Assembly (NCBI GenBank): GCA_943736015.1
Contig: OX031068.1
Span: forward strand, 31,926,296 to 31,990,295
Source: Tridacna crocea
Lineage: Eukaryota; Mollusca; Bivalvia; Cardiida; Cardiidae
Length of the DNA stretch: 64,000 bases
Direction of reading: 5' to 3'
Position numbers and translations under genes: made by a program. The first letter of the stretch is position 1, and the number at the start of each line of letters is the position of its first letter. A model generated the notes under the pieces. The model was not told where the DNA came from, did no database searches, and saw only the letters and a program-made list of their open reading frames with translations. This document shows, one piece after another, positions 21,661-32,589 of the stretch.

Positions 21661-21714
21661 TTAGTCCGAATGTCCGAATGCCCCTTTTCGCGTGTTGCAA
21701 GCTATAATACATCA
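21658..21714 (-). mobile_element. End fragment of the double-hairpin element
   Basis: GTCCGAATGCCCCTTTTCGC and GTGTTGCAAGCTATA. Confidence 0.55.
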
Positions 21715-21781
21715 AACTGCTACCTCCCAGAGCGAAACTCATTTACATTGTACCAAGAATGAGTAAACAATTATTGAAATA

Positions 21782-22018
21782 CATTGGTTGTATTGGGGTT
21801 TAACGCCACTTTAATAGCTAAGGTCATATCATGGCGGTCGGTGACGTACATGTGTTTCCTGGCTTTCTCACACCGGTACTAACACAACTTTCTTTTCAAA
21901 GCCACCGACTACTTTTCTCACATGCTTTAGCAGCGGTGAGCGCCTCAACCGGGTATCGAACTCACAACCACCAGATCATGAGTCCAACACGCTCACCACT
22001 GAGCCACCCGAACGGGCA
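21782..22018 (-). mobile_element. tRNA-derived SINE, complete
   Basis: On the minus strand a tRNA-like head (GGTGGCTCAGTGGTGAGCG A box; GAGTTCGATACC B box; CATGA loop with CAT in the anticodon position) leads to a body and the tail GGCGTTAAACCCCAATACAA. Confidence 0.85.
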
Positions 22019-22317
22019 ATTGAAATACAACCTTGCTGCATCATTTGGCTACTATTTCGACGTTGAATCTATATCAACTCATCGGAATGCAAGTTTAAAA
22101 CTGCATCTAGAACTTAGAAACAAAATTGATTCTACGATTTTGCAGCGAATGTAGCGACTATATTCGGTTTTTTTTTTATATTTTTAAACCAACGTGATAA
22201 ATTATATACCCATTGACTTTAGATATTTCATAGTTTTCATGCATTTAAGGGTTTTCTCTTCGACATTCTGTTTTTTTTTTCTCCATTTTTTTTCTAGACA
22301 AAAATTCCACTTTAATC

Positions 22318-22545
22318 TTAACCCTTTCCCAAACGACAAAGTTTGAACTATTCCAAACCAAAAGAGTTTGCAGACGACAATTTTAGATTGGGTGAAAATG
22401 GCAGAAAGTCTTCTAAAAGGGTAGAAAACACTGTTGGAAAAGGAGAAATTGCTCGTTACGAGCAACTTCTCCTTTTCCCACAGTGTTTTCAAAAGACTTT
22501 TACTGCAGACACGTAAAAACCAGGGCTTGTTTTGGAAAGGGTTAA
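22318..22545 (+). mobile_element. TTAA-MITE, GCTCGTTACGAGC variant
   Basis: TTAA 22318-22321 and 22542-22545. The variant has AAAGAGTTTGCAGACGAC and CTGCAGACACGTAAAAACC, and a palindrome with a GCTCGTTACGAGC apex. Confidence 0.9.
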
Positions 22546-22844
22546 AACAGATGTGCTGAAAAAAAAAAACAGTATCTGAAATCTAATCCTGCAGCACCTT
22601 ATGATATTCGTATTGACGTACGATGTGCTTTTGTTTAAAAATCATTAGAGCCAAAGTTTTAATCAATTTTTAAAACGAGAATATAAAGACAACCTGACGC
22701 ACGATCCTGCTGCACCTTATTGGTCAATTTTTTGTTTTCTTTTCATTCTTGCTTTATATTCATCGATATTTTATTGGAGTGATTAAACAAAACATGTCCG
22801 CATTTGAAAAGCTTTTGCCATCGGGATTCAGGGAAAAAATAGAG

Positions 22845-22995
22845 TTTATTTCACTAGCCCGTGTTTAATATGGGGAAATATTTTCCGGAAAAGGGAAAGG
22901 TATGCAAAAATAACGAGTGACGTAAGGAACGTTTATTTTCGCGGACCTTTCACGTTTGAGGAAAATATTTCCCCATATTAACCACAAACTGATGA
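22845..22995. mobile_element. TTAATATGGGGAAATATTTTCC inverted-repeat element
   Basis: GTTTATTTCACTAGCCC, TTTAATATGGGGAAATATTT and, mirrored, GGAAAATATTTCCCCATATT then GATGAAATAAATTAC. About 45-bp arms around a GC-richer core. Confidence 0.8.
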
Positions 22996-23404
22996 AATAA
23001 ATTACATATTTTATCTCCTCTGATCATTTTGTCAACGAATGTCATTTTTAACACTTTTAACAGTAGAACAAAAAAAGTAGTTCCAGATTTTCGGCAGGAG
23101 GAAAATATTCATTGTGTAGGGGAAATAATCCCCCCCCCCCCCAGCTTGAATTACGACATTTCTTTACCCATAACATTTCTAAAAATGGACACATGAAATA
23201 TGAAATACAGCTTTAATATATTAGCCACGTCCTGGTTAAAGAGAGTTTGAAACATGTCAAGGATACATTTTACCAAGCAATCCATTACATAATCATGGAT
23301 CACTAAAATCTACTTTGTCTGAAAACCGGCAGAGACCTATGTTAGAAGGATCCTTGACCATGCAGAAAATTGGCCTAAACCAAAAAAGTTTCTACCCATG
23401 CCAG

Positions 23405-23458
23405 CCTGCTCAGACTGCACGGAACGCGAAGTCTGATCTTTGATCTACACTGCTCGTT
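23405..23458 (+). mobile_element. GATCAGACTG hairpin element, truncated
   Basis: CAGACTGCACGGAACGC, GAAGTCTGATCTTTGATCT. Confidence 0.65.
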
Positions 23459-23479
23459 AAAGTTTGGTATGGTTATTTC

Positions 23480-23766
23480 TGTTTATTCATCGTCGCTACC
23501 GGTTGCCCATCTGAGCGACGCCCCCAGAAGACGGTTAGTTGTTATGGGGGATAGTGCAAGGATACACGTCGAAACTACTGAAAGCTTCGCCGGGTTCTTT
23601 AACGTGCTCGGCGTATAGCACCATGACACGGGACCTCGGTTTAATGTCTCACCCGAAAGACTATTAGTAATCTTAGTTGGCCAGCCGGGGATTCGAACCC
23701 ACAACCTGTAGTGGCCCGAAACGTTGTGTTCACGAGTCCTACGCTCTACCTACCGCGCTACATGTA
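23480..23766 (-). mobile_element. tRNA-derived SINE, GTGCTCGGC body
   Basis: On the minus strand: head GTAGCGCGGTAGGTAGAGCG, GGTTCGAATCCC, then AAAGAACCCGGCGAAGC, the ATCCCCCATAAC block, GGGGGCGTCGCTCAG and ACCGGTAGCGACGATG. Same family as 34148-34400 and 60455-60728. Confidence 0.85.
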
Positions 23767-23880
23767 TATCGGCAGGATAAACTCATTAAGAAGGATGTTT
23801 TTCTCCTAATATATATTTGATATAGCACACTATTTAGAGTTTTACTATTGGCTTGAAAGTTTCACTTATCTTATCTATGA

Positions 23881-24109
23881 TTAAACCTTTACCCCATAAG
23901 ACATTTCTATGGTATCTCTAAATGATCCTAAATAACAGCAAGGATGAAGCCGTTTCTTATGTTTATATGACACTTTTTGACACCACAGAAAACATTGTGA
24001 CAAAAGGTGAAATTGCTCGTCACGAGCAATTTCACCTTTTGCCACAATGTTTTCCAAAGGCTCCAACAAGTAATGTGTAGAAATGAGTATCTATGGAGTA
24101 AAGGGTTAA
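23881..24109. mobile_element. TTAA-MITE, CCATAGA-end subfamily
   Basis: TTAA 23881-23884 and 24106-24109. The apex is GCTCGTCACGAGC. Most similar to 7836-8064. Confidence 0.9.
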
Positions 24110-24335
24110 TTCTTTATCACGCAATCCCAAGTCTTAGCGGCCGTCAGAAAGAAGTCTTAAGAAAACATTGTGGAAAAAGGAGAAAATGCTGGGAACCAGC
24201 ATTTTCTCCTTTTCCCACAATGCTTTCTACCCTTTCACAGACCAATGTCACTATTTCGGCCACATTTAATTTGTCGTCTGCAAACGCTTTGGAATTGGAC
24301 AAGCCCAAGATTTTGTTCGTCTGGTAAAGGATCAA
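24106..24335 (-). mobile_element. TTAA-MITE abutting the previous copy
   Basis: It shares TTAA 24106-24109 with its left neighbour and ends GTCTGGTAAAGGA followed by TCAA 24332-24335. The apex is GCTGGGAACCAGC. Confidence 0.85.
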
Positions 24336-24531
24336 CCGGATGTCAGCACAGGTATAAAATGTATGGCACTATTGATCATAACGTTCCCATTAGGACAATA
24401 AATATGGTAATTCTTTGACCGCAGGGAATTACTGGGAAAGACGTTATATTCCGGGTTCATTCATGAGGAATGACAGGCGTAATGCAGTGATAGATGGGAG
24501 GTAGGGAGAGGTGGTGGGAAAATGGGGGGGG

Positions 24532-24532
24532 G

Positions 24533-24613
<81 letters not shown>
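24532..24613 (+). repeat. (GA)n microsatellite
   Basis: A G run followed by about 38 GA units, one interrupted. It produces false Leu/Ser or Arg/Glu frames. Confidence 0.97.
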
Positions 24614-24616
<3 letters not shown>

Positions 24617-24745
24617 GAACAAGAGAGAGACAACATAAATGTGGTTACGAAAAAAAGAGGGGACATTGGATATATACCACTCAAACTTTGATAGGGATCA
24701 CTCACATATCTCTGTATGGGTTTAAATATGTTACAACAGTTTTGA

Positions 24746-24971
24746 ATAAACTCTTTACCATACAGTAAAATTCTAGATTTGCTCAAGTTGAAAGCATTTG
24801 CTGACCAAAAACTATATGCAACGTGAACTACGCTGTCTGTCATTGGGTAGTAAACATCGCTGGAAAAGGAGAAAATGCTGGATACCAGCATTTTCTCCTT
24901 TCCCAACAATGTTTTCCAAAGGCTTCTTTCTCAGTGTCTTTAACAGTCGGAATTGTGAGGTATAGGCTTAA
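24746..24971 (+). mobile_element. Decayed TTAA-MITE
   Basis: CTCTTTACCATACAG start, apex GCTGGATACCAGC, and an end with TTAA 24968-24971. Confidence 0.75.
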
Positions 24972-25029
24972 AGATTCATTTCCGCTAGTCATTTTATTGA
25001 TCAGTGTAGCAATGTAATATATTGTTAAT

Positions 25030-25395
25030 TATTTCATGCTTTCCGGTAGGATATCGAGAAATAGCAGTGAAAATATTTTTCGATCTTACACTGGTACCAC
25101 CAGTGAAAATACAGATTTTCACGTTCTTATTGCCTTGGTAAATTGCGCGTGCCTAACAACCAGATGGGAAATATGACGTCATATACCTTACATTTCTCGC
25201 GCTTGACGTAACGTTGCTTTGCGGGAGGGGTACGCCACGGGGAATAAGGGAAAAGAACTGTACTGAATTTTGATAAAGCTCCTCCCAGAAAGGGTTAAAA
25301 GCATGAAATAAATAGAATATTTGTTTTTTTCGGTGAAAGATCGAAATTTATTTCATCGAGTGAACACCATCGGTAATATGTTCACGAGTGGCGCA
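25030..25395 (+). mobile_element. GATATCGAGAAATAGCAGTG element
   Basis: Starts CTTTCCGGTAGGATATCG and ends with TTTTTTCGGTGAAAGATCG and GTTCACGAGTGG. The same DNA occurs reversed at 48300-48740 and shortened at 38863-39010. Confidence 0.7.
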
Positions 25396-25500
25396 GCATG
25401 TTTGTTTCATTTTGAAATTGAAAGTAATGGTTGTACCCAGAATGCCCATATTAGATAGATGTGTATTTGTACAATGCCATCTAGCGGGAGATAATAACGA
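25395..25500 (+). repeat. Dispersed repeat, right part (third copy)
   Basis: TTTCATTTTGAAATTGAAAG, GTACCCAGAATGCCC, CCATCTAGCGGGAGATAATA. Confidence 0.75.
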
Positions 25501-25735
25501 ATAATCCCTTGAGTTTTTTACAAAGCTGGGCAATTCTACACATTTTCAAGTTTTTACAAGCACTTTTTTCTTTCTTCTAACCCGAGGAATTTATATTTAG
25601 ATATCGTTCCTACGACTAAAACCATTGAACTGCTTCAGAAGCGAAACCGAAATTTCTACTCAGTAGTAAATACCCAAATATTGCGCGTTTAAAGATGATT
25701 CTGTCGGAAAGCGAGTAACGTATCGGATTTTGTCG

Positions 25736-25972
25736 TTCGAGCATTTGCGTAAAGTGTTGTCTCGGATCAGCCTGTGCCGTCTGCGCAGGCTTATCCGAGA
25801 CGATACCTTACGACTACATTAGATTTTGTCCCACAGTAGAATTGCGCAAAACAGAAAACTACATGAAAAGGGAAAGTATCGTTTCAGATTAAGTTGCGCG
25901 GAGTGTGAAGGCTAATCCGTGACGACACTTACGTAAATGTCCGAATGCCTCTTTTCGAGTGTTGAGGGCCAA
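25736..25972 (+). mobile_element. GCGCAGGCT double-hairpin element
   Basis: Hairpin 1 at 25753-25803 (GGATCAGCCTGTGCCGTC), hairpin 2 at 25890-25935, end CTCTTTTCGAGTGTTG. Confidence 0.75.
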
Positions 25973-26330
25973 TTATGGTTTCAACGAGTTGAATACCTTG
26001 TTCGTATTAACGAGGCAAACAGCTCGTTATAACGAAACGGGACGTGGGAACGAAATACCAGCGCAGGAGCCATGTTCTGGTTAATGCGGATTAGGATCTT
26101 ACACGAGTGTTTATGTTTTACCCCTTTTCACAGAGCATGGTTGAAATGCATTACAATATACATATTGTTTTTTTTTTAAAGACACTCAAAAGGCTTCTTG
26201 TATATTAGAGTAAAAACTGAATACAGATGGCTGGCGAACACGGCCCGCTGTTCTGCGCAACCTAAGCTTGATATTATGATGCCGGAAAGCAACCGTCAGT
26301 TTATCTTCGAGAAACCTGTACTTATTCCTT

Positions 26331-26554
26331 TGAATCCGTTACCACAGAGTCCTATATCTTGGCGACCTTGAGGCGGGAAAAGACTTAGGAAAGCACCGAA
26401 GAACATGAATAAAATGACGGTTATCGTCAGTTTTTCCCTTTCTCATGATGCTTTCTATTCGATCAAAATCAAAATCCACCATTCAATTTGTTTTTCTGCA
26501 AAAGCTTATAACTTGGGCAAGATTGAAATTTTGTCGAATTGTGTAAAGGATTAA
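26331..26554 (-). mobile_element. Old, strongly decayed TTAA-MITE
   Basis: Only the frame of the element remains: CCGTTACCACAGAGTCC, a weak hairpin around 26440, GTCGAATTGTGTAAAGG and TTAA 26551-26554. Confidence 0.5.
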
Positions 26555-26773
26555 TTTCTTTTGGTTGCTAGAACACAAATTGAAATATGTTCTCCTTGAT
26601 TACCCCCGAGACAGAAGTAAATCTATATCCATAGATAGCTTTCATCTAAAGTCGCCGTGCCACGGTAACTCAGGGGTAACTTGTACGATTAGTAATAAAC
26701 AAGTGGGTCATTTGAATAATACGCTCGGTAAATTTTCGGCAAATGGTTTTTAAATACTTCAATGAAGGACTGA

Positions 26774-26977
26774 TTAACCCTTTCCCAAACTGAAAGAGTT
26801 TGCAGACGAGAATTTCAACTTTCATAATGATGGCAAAAAGTTATCCGAAGAGGCAGAAAACACTGAGGGAAAAGGAGAAATTGCTCGTTACGAGCAATTT
26901 CTCCTTTTCCCTCAGTGTTTTCTAACAACTTGTACTGCAGACACGTAAAAACAAGGGCTCGTTTGGGAAAGGGTTAA
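26774..26977 (+). mobile_element. TTAA-MITE, GCTCGTTACGAGC variant, shortened
   Basis: TTAA 26774-26777 and 26974-26977. The arms read CTGAGGGAAAAGG and CCTTTTCCCTCAG, another paired change against the usual TGTGGG. Confidence 0.88.
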
Positions 26978-27431
26978 ACTCGTAATTGATAAAAAAGAGT
27001 GAGCAATTCCTCTGCTAGAGTACAAAGACGATAGTATATCACGCAGTAAAGGTTGAACGCTTTCCGGAACAATCTCAAACTTGTCCAGCAGGCACAATAA
27101 TTTTCAAAAAATATAATACATTAAAGTTCATCGACATTGTTCGATCTTTACAGTAATTATACTAAAACGATTTTGTGAATCTTTAAAATTACTAATGGGC
27201 GCAAAAGACATCGAATAAAAAAAAGCCCTTTCTAATGCTTATGGCCTGTATTAAATTACCTTTTAAGCACAACAATGTAACCCCCAGTAAAAAGACCATG
27301 CAAAAAAAATCACATAAATTGATTACAACAAATAGTTTCGGAAACGAATATGTTTTCAAAAATACTATCGTAGTTCTGAAAAATGAAAAAAAAAAAAGTT
27401 ACAATTTTCTTGTTTATCATGGAAGGCATGG

Positions 27432-27510
27432 TCTCACCAACATGTCATCAAGCACTACAGTTCTTGGTGCAGTGGTATTTTCTCCACTTTTCAACGTTTT
27501 TCTCTCTGTC
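27432..27510 (-). pseudogene. Exon A-like copy, leftmost and most divergent of the array
   Basis: The minus strand reads ENTTAPRTVVLDDML and is followed at once by GTGAGA, a good splice donor, at 27432-27437. It shares the APRTVVLD core with the exon A copies to the right but has DDML instead of DGGL. No exon B partner is visible to its left. Function unknown. Confidence 0.45.
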
Positions 27511-27689
27511 TGAAGCGCTTGGAAAAAAAGAGAGAAACTTAAAACTGTCCAAGAATTCTTTACGTAATCTGAATGATTGATGAAATGGGGTTCTACGACG
27601 CTTTCAATATTATTTCAGTCATACCACGGCTCAGGTCTTCATGATATTTCCTGAGTTTTACTAGCTCTAGTCTGGGGGTCTGGGGTGTC

Positions 27690-27790
27690 CTTACCCTGGG
27701 TGCTCCCAGTGGATCCAAATAGATTAGAGCCCGGGGCTTCCAGAGCACGAGCCTTACACTCTACCACGGAGCAACGCAGGACCCCTCTAT
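27690..27790 (-). mobile_element. Possible tRNA-like SINE head
   Basis: The minus strand shows GCTCCGTGGTAGAGTGTAAG (A-box like) and CCCGGGCTCTAATC. It is weak, and no body is recognised. Confidence 0.3.
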
Positions 27791-27841
27791 ACATGATAAA
27801 CATTACATAATTGCATAATGAAGCACTAAAACTGCTTGCAA

Positions 27842-28080
27842 AACGATTGATTTCTTGGTCTTTTGTCCATCCTTCGAGAGATTTAGCTGCATATCTTGCG
27901 ACTTTACAGTGTCTGAGGGATGGCGCACGAGTGACATGAGGCTACTCGATAAAAAATAGATTCCTCTTTTATGAGTCACTCCTCAGAAGTTTCTAGTTCT
28001 CTGACGAAATCATCGATTCACTAGTCCGCCATCGAGTACTACAGTTCTTGGTGCATCGGTAATTATTTGTGTTTGAAAGT
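27842..28080 (-). pseudogene. Exon A/B unit 1 of the tandem array
   Basis: On the minus strand exon A (28022-28080) reads ITDAPRTVVLDGGL up to a GTGAAT donor at 28016-28021. About 90 bp further on, a phase-compatible acceptor (GAGTAG) leads into exon B (27842-27935), which reads PHVTRAPSLRHCKVARY, then AAKSLEGWTKDQEI. The end of exon B diverges from the other copies and lacks the GTACGT donor. The product is not recognised. Confidence 0.45.
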
Positions 28081-28309
28081 TTTTTCTTATTATTTTATGG
28101 AAGATCTTTAAATAGCATTAAGCACAGAATTAGATCTGGGCCATGCTCTATGAATCCGGGGAGTTTAAAGTATATATGCAAAAAAAATAGTATCAATTAT
28201 GTCAAAATTCTAGTTGTTACTTGAATATCTTCAAAGAAGACGGACTCACGTTTAGCTCATATGTAAAAAAAGTAATCACCTGCCAAATATTGTTATAGAC
28301 GTACTTCAG

Positions 28310-28570
28310 TTTCGATAGCTTTCAGTGAAGGACTAAAACTGCTTGCAAGACAATTGATTTCTTGTACATTTTTCGAGCGATTAAGCTGCATATTTTGCGA
28401 CTTTACAGTGTCTGAAGGTTAGCGCATGACTAATATGAGGCTGCTCTATTAAAAAATAGATACCAATTTTATGAATTTTCTATTTCTTTTTTTTTAACAT
28501 AATCATCGAATCACTAGTCTGCCATCGAGTACTACAGTTCTTGGTGCATTGGTAATTACATGAGTTTTAA
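28310..28570 (-). pseudogene. Exon A/B unit 2, exon B broken
   Basis: Exon A (28514-28570, minus) is open (ITNAPRTVVLDGRL) with a GTGATT donor. Exon B (about 28306-28420) has an in-frame TAA where unit 3 has Glu, and a deletion of about 7 nt after the LEK codons, so it cannot encode the full segment. The GTACGT donor at its end is kept. Confidence 0.5.
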
Positions 28571-28783
28571 CGTTTTTTCTTATTAGTCAATAAAAGATAT
28601 CTAAATACCATTAAGCACAGAAATTAGATCTGGGCCATGTTCTGTGAAAAGGGGGTTTAAAAGCAAATGCAAAAAAATGTCAGGATTCTATCTGGTACCT
28701 GAATATCTTCAAAGAAGATAGACTCACGTATGTGCTTATAAGTAAAAAAAGTTATCGCCAGCCAACTAATGTTATAGACGTAC

Positions 28784-29060
28784 TTCAGTTTCGATAGCTT
28801 TCAATGAACCACTTAAAGTGCCTTCAAGACAACCGATTTCTTGATTACCTGTCCATTCTTCGAGCGATTCAGCTGCATGTCTTGCGACTTTAAAGTGTCT
28901 GAGGGATAGCGCATGACTGATATGAGGCTGCTCTATTAAAAAATAGATACCAATTTTATGAATTTTCTATTTCTTTTTTTTTAACATAATCATCGAATCA
29001 CTAGTCTGCCATCGAGTACTACAGTTCTTGGTGCATTGGTAATTACATGTGTTTTAACGT
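28784..29060 (-). pseudogene. Exon A/B unit 3, the only unit with both exons intact
   Basis: On the minus strand exon A (29002-29060) reads ITNAPRTVVLDGRL followed by GTGATT. The putative intron is about 80 bp and ends in TTAATAGAG. Exon B runs down to 28784 and reads PHISHALSLRHFKVARH, AAESLEEWTGNQEIG, CLEGTLSGSLKAIETE, then GTACGT, a plausible donor. Using the acceptor after TTAATAGAG makes both junctions phase 0. Codon-level similarity to units 1, 4 and 7 suggests former or present coding. I do not recognise the family, and transcription is unproven. Confidence 0.5.
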
Positions 29061-29269
29061 TTTTTCTTATTAGTCAATAGAAGATCTTTAAATACCATTA
29101 AGCATAGAAATTAGATCTGGGCCATGTCCTGTGAAAAGGGGGTTTAAAAGCATATGCAAAAATATTATGCCAGGATTCTAGTTGGTACCTGAATATCTTC
29201 AAAGAAGATAGACTTACGTATGTGCTCATATATAAAAAAAGTTATCGCCAGCCAACTACTGTTATAGAC

Positions 29270-29560
29270 GTACTTCAGTTTCGATAGCTTTCAATGAACC
29301 ACTAAAAGTGCCTTCAAGACAATTTATTTCTTGATTACCTTTCCATTCCTCGAGCGATTAAGCTGTATGTCTTACGACTTTAAAGTGTCTGAGGGATAGC
29401 GCATGACTGATACGAGGCTGCTCTATTAAAAAATAGATACCAATTTTATGATTCGCACCTCAGAATTTTCTATTTTTTTTTTAACATTATCATCGATTTA
29501 CCTGTCCACAATCGAGAACTACAGTTCTTGGTGCATCGGTAATTGCGTGTGTTTTAAAGT
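29270..29560 (-). pseudogene. Exon A/B unit 4, exon B with one stop
   Basis: Exon A (29502-29560, minus) reads ITDAPRTVVLDCGQ with a GTAAAT donor. Exon B (about 29270-29386) reads HFKVVRHTA, stop, SLEEWKGNQEINCLEG, TFSGSLKAIETE. The TAA is at the same codon as in unit 2. Otherwise the frame is intact. Confidence 0.5.
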
Positions 29561-29704
29561 TTTTTCTTATTAGCCAGTGGAAGCTCTTTAAATAGCATTA
29601 AGCATGGAAATAAGATCTGGGCCATGTTCTTTGAAAAGGGGTTTTCAAGCATCTGCAAAAAAGTATCGATTATGGCAAAGTTCTAGTTGGTACTTGAATA
29701 TCTA

Positions 29705-30800
29705 CAAAGAAGGTTTCAGAGAAGAAGAATTTTCAAGAATTTCTTCATTTCCATATAGTGCAAGTAGCCCCCATTCACCAGAGCCATGTTTCTTGTTGGA
29801 TAGAAATTTTGTGAACAACTTTTGAAAAGGGTCACCCAAGGATCATCTCTGTGAAATCATTTCAAAATCAGTCCAGCCGTTTCAGAGAAGAAGAATTTTC
29901 AAGAATTTCTTCATTTCTATATAGTGCAAGTAGCCCCCATTCACCAGAGCCATGTTTCTTGACCAATCAAAATTTCGCTAACAACTCTTGAAAAGGGTCA
30001 CCCAAGGTACAACTCTATGAAATTATTTCAAAATCTGACCAGCGGTTTCAGAGAAGAAGATTTTTTAAGAATTCCTTCATTTCTGTATAGTGCAAGTAGC
30101 CCCCATTCACCAGAGCCACATTTTTTGACGGATCAAAATTTCACGAACAGTTTTTGAAAAGGGTCAGCCAAGGAACATCCCTGAGAAATTATTTCAAAAT
30201 CCGACCAGCGGTTTCAGAGAAGAAGATTTTTTAAGAATTCCTTCATTTCTGTATAGTGCAAGTAGCCCCCATTCACCAGAGCCACATTTTTTGACGGATC
30301 AAAATTTCACGAACAATTTTTGAAAAGGGTCACCCAAGGAACATATCTGTGAAATTATTTCAAAATGCAACCAAAGGTTTCAGAGGAGAACATTTTTAAA
30401 GAATTCCTTCATTTCTGTATAGTGCAAGTAGCCCCCATTCACCAGAGCCACATTTTTTGAAGGATCAAAATTTCACGAACAATTTTTGAAAAGGGTCACC
30501 CAAGGAACATATCTGTGAAATTATTTCAAAATCCGATCAGCGGTTTCAGAGGAGAAGATTTTTAAAGAATTTGCTAAAAAATTCCATTTGGTTGCCATGG
30601 CAACCAGAGTTTTTGATGGAATCGAATTCTGTGAACAATTATGAAAGAGGACCTCCCAAGGAACATTCCTGCCAAGTTTGGTCCAAATTGGCCAAGCGGT
30701 TTAGGAGGAGTTGATGTTTAAAGAATTGTTGACGACGCACGACGCACGACGGACACCGGGTGATCCTAATAGCTCCCCTTGAGCACGTTGTGCTCAGGTG
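29705..30800 (+). repeat. ~164-bp tandem repeat with GAGCACGTTGTGCTC terminal hairpin
   Basis: Six units of CAAGTAGCCCCCATTCACC / TTGAAAAGGGTCACCCAAGG. The right end is CGACGCACGACGCACGACG followed by the hairpin TTGAGCACGTTGTGCTCAGG. Array sequence resumes right after it at about 30805. Confidence 0.85.
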
Positions 30801-30809
30801 AACTAAAAA

Positions 30810-30935
30810 TAGATACCAAGTGTATGATTCGCACCTTAGAATTGGCTAGTTTTTTCGACGAAATCATCGATTCACTAGCCCGCCATCGAGTACTACAGTT
30901 CTTGGTGCATCGGTAATTATTTGTGTTTTAAAGTC
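30810..30935 (-). pseudogene. Exon A copy of unit 5, exon B missing
   Basis: Exon A (30876-30930, minus) reads ITDAPRTVVLDGGL followed by GTGAAT. The array sequence resumes at 30810 just after the inserted 29.7-30.8 kb element, so exon B of this unit is absent. Confidence 0.45.
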
Positions 30936-31032
30936 TTTTCTTATTAGCCAGTGGAAGTTCTTTAAATAGCATTAAGCATAGAAATTTGATCTGGACCATG
31001 TTCTGTGAAAAGGGGGTTTAAAGCATCTGCAA

Positions 31033-32118
31033 ACAAGAGCTTCACAGAGCGGCGCGAATACGCCCGAAGGGGCTTGTCAGTGAAATTTGCTGCATTGACA
31101 GATGGGCCATGAATGAAGAGTAGTTATTCTCCATTATACATATGTGAAAAATATTAAAGGGCAATAACTAAAAAATAAGGATGGCAAAGTTACAAATTTT
31201 GTGAATTGCTCTTATCCACAAAGTGTTCTATCAGTCTTTGAAGGTCCCAGATCATATCGTTTATATTTTAGAAATTATGGCCCAGACGAAAATTCAAAGT
31301 GAACAGGGCAATAACTCAAAAGGAAGGATGGCAGAGTTATAATTCTTGTGCAATGCATTTCTTCATAATGTGTTCTATTAGTCTTTGAAGTTTCAAGATG
31401 ACGGATTTTGAAGTTTGAAAGTTATAGTCTTTACAAAAATTCAGACTGAAAATTAACAAATGACAATAACTTAAATAATAAAGGTGGCAGAATTATGATT
31501 CATGTGCAGAGCACTTCTCCATAATGGGTTCTATCAGTTTATGAAGTTCCAAGACTTAATAGCTTTTATAGTTTGAAAGTTATGGCCTGGACAAAAATTC
31601 AAACTGAAAATTAACAAAGGGCAATAACTCAAAAAAATAAAAGTTGCAGAGTTATGGTTTATGTGCACTGCACTTTTCCATAATGGGTTCTATCAGTGTA
31701 TGAAGTTCCAAATTAATAGTTTTTTTAGTTAAAAATTTATGGCCTGGACAAAAGTTCAAACTGAAAATTAACAAAGGGCAGTAACTCAAAAAAATGGTGG
31801 CAGAGTTATGGTTCATGTGCACTGCACTTCTCCATAGCGTGTTCTATCAGTGTATGTAGTTTCAAGTTGATACCTTATATAGTATGGAAGTTATAGCCTG
31901 AACAAAAATTCAAAGTGAAAAGTTGGTTATTTCAGAAATCAGGGGCAGATAATTTTAGAATGCAAACAGCGATCCAAATTCTAAGACCCAGGTGCACAAC
32001 TAGACATCATGGAGATTTATTGTGGCAAGTTTCAAATAATTCCGATGGAAACTGTAGGAGGAGTTGCGCACACAAGAAATTGCTAACGGACGGACGGACG
32101 GACAGACGACCGGGCGTA
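31033..32118 (+). mobile_element. ~1.08-kb insertion with ~150-bp tandem units and GGACGGACGGACAG end
   Basis: It separates CATCTGCAAA from AAAGTATCGATTATG, which are adjacent in the other units. It starts CAAGAGCTTCACAGAGCGGC, holds about six GGGCAATAACTCAAAA / GCAGAGTTATGGTTCATG units and ends ACGGACGGACGGACAGACG. Class unknown to me. Confidence 0.85.
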
Positions 32119-32204
32119 TAAAAAGTATCGATTATGTCAGTATTATAGTTTGTACCTGGATATCTTCAAAGAAGATGGACTCACGTTTTTGCTCATATGT
32201 AAAA

Positions 32205-32362
32205 AAGTTATCACATGACTGATATGAGGCTGCTCTATTAAAAAATAGGTATCAATTTTATGAGTCGCACCTCAGAATTTTCTAGTTTTGACGAAATCGT
32301 CGATTCACTAGTCCGCCATCGAGTACTACAGATCTTGGTGCATCGGTAATTACTTGTGTTTT
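32205..32362 (-). pseudogene. Exon A copy of unit 6, exon B deleted
   Basis: Exon A (32309-32360, minus) reads ITDAPRSVVLDGGL followed by GTGAAT. Where exon B should lie, the two flanks are joined directly near 32210, a clean deletion compared with units 2-4. Confidence 0.45.
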
Positions 32363-32589
32363 AAAGTTTTTTCTTATTAGTCAATAGAAGATCTTTAAAT
32401 ACCATAAAGCATAGAAATTAGATCTGGGCCATGTTCTGTGAAAAGGGGGTTTAAAAGCATATGCAAAAAAGTATCGATTATGTCAGGATTCTAGTTGGTA
32501 CCTTAATATATTCAAAGAAGTTCGACTCACGTATGTGCTAATATGTTAAAAAAAAGTAATCGCCAGCCAACTATTGTTATATACGTACT

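Noticed and set aside
24457..24909. 150-codon frame with a long Leu/Ser run
   Set aside because: Translation of the (GA)n microsatellite plus a MITE.
28000..32400. CRISPR-like array of regularly spaced repeats
   Set aside because: Units are ~480 bp, eukaryotic context, with exon-like content; no short direct repeats with unique spacers.
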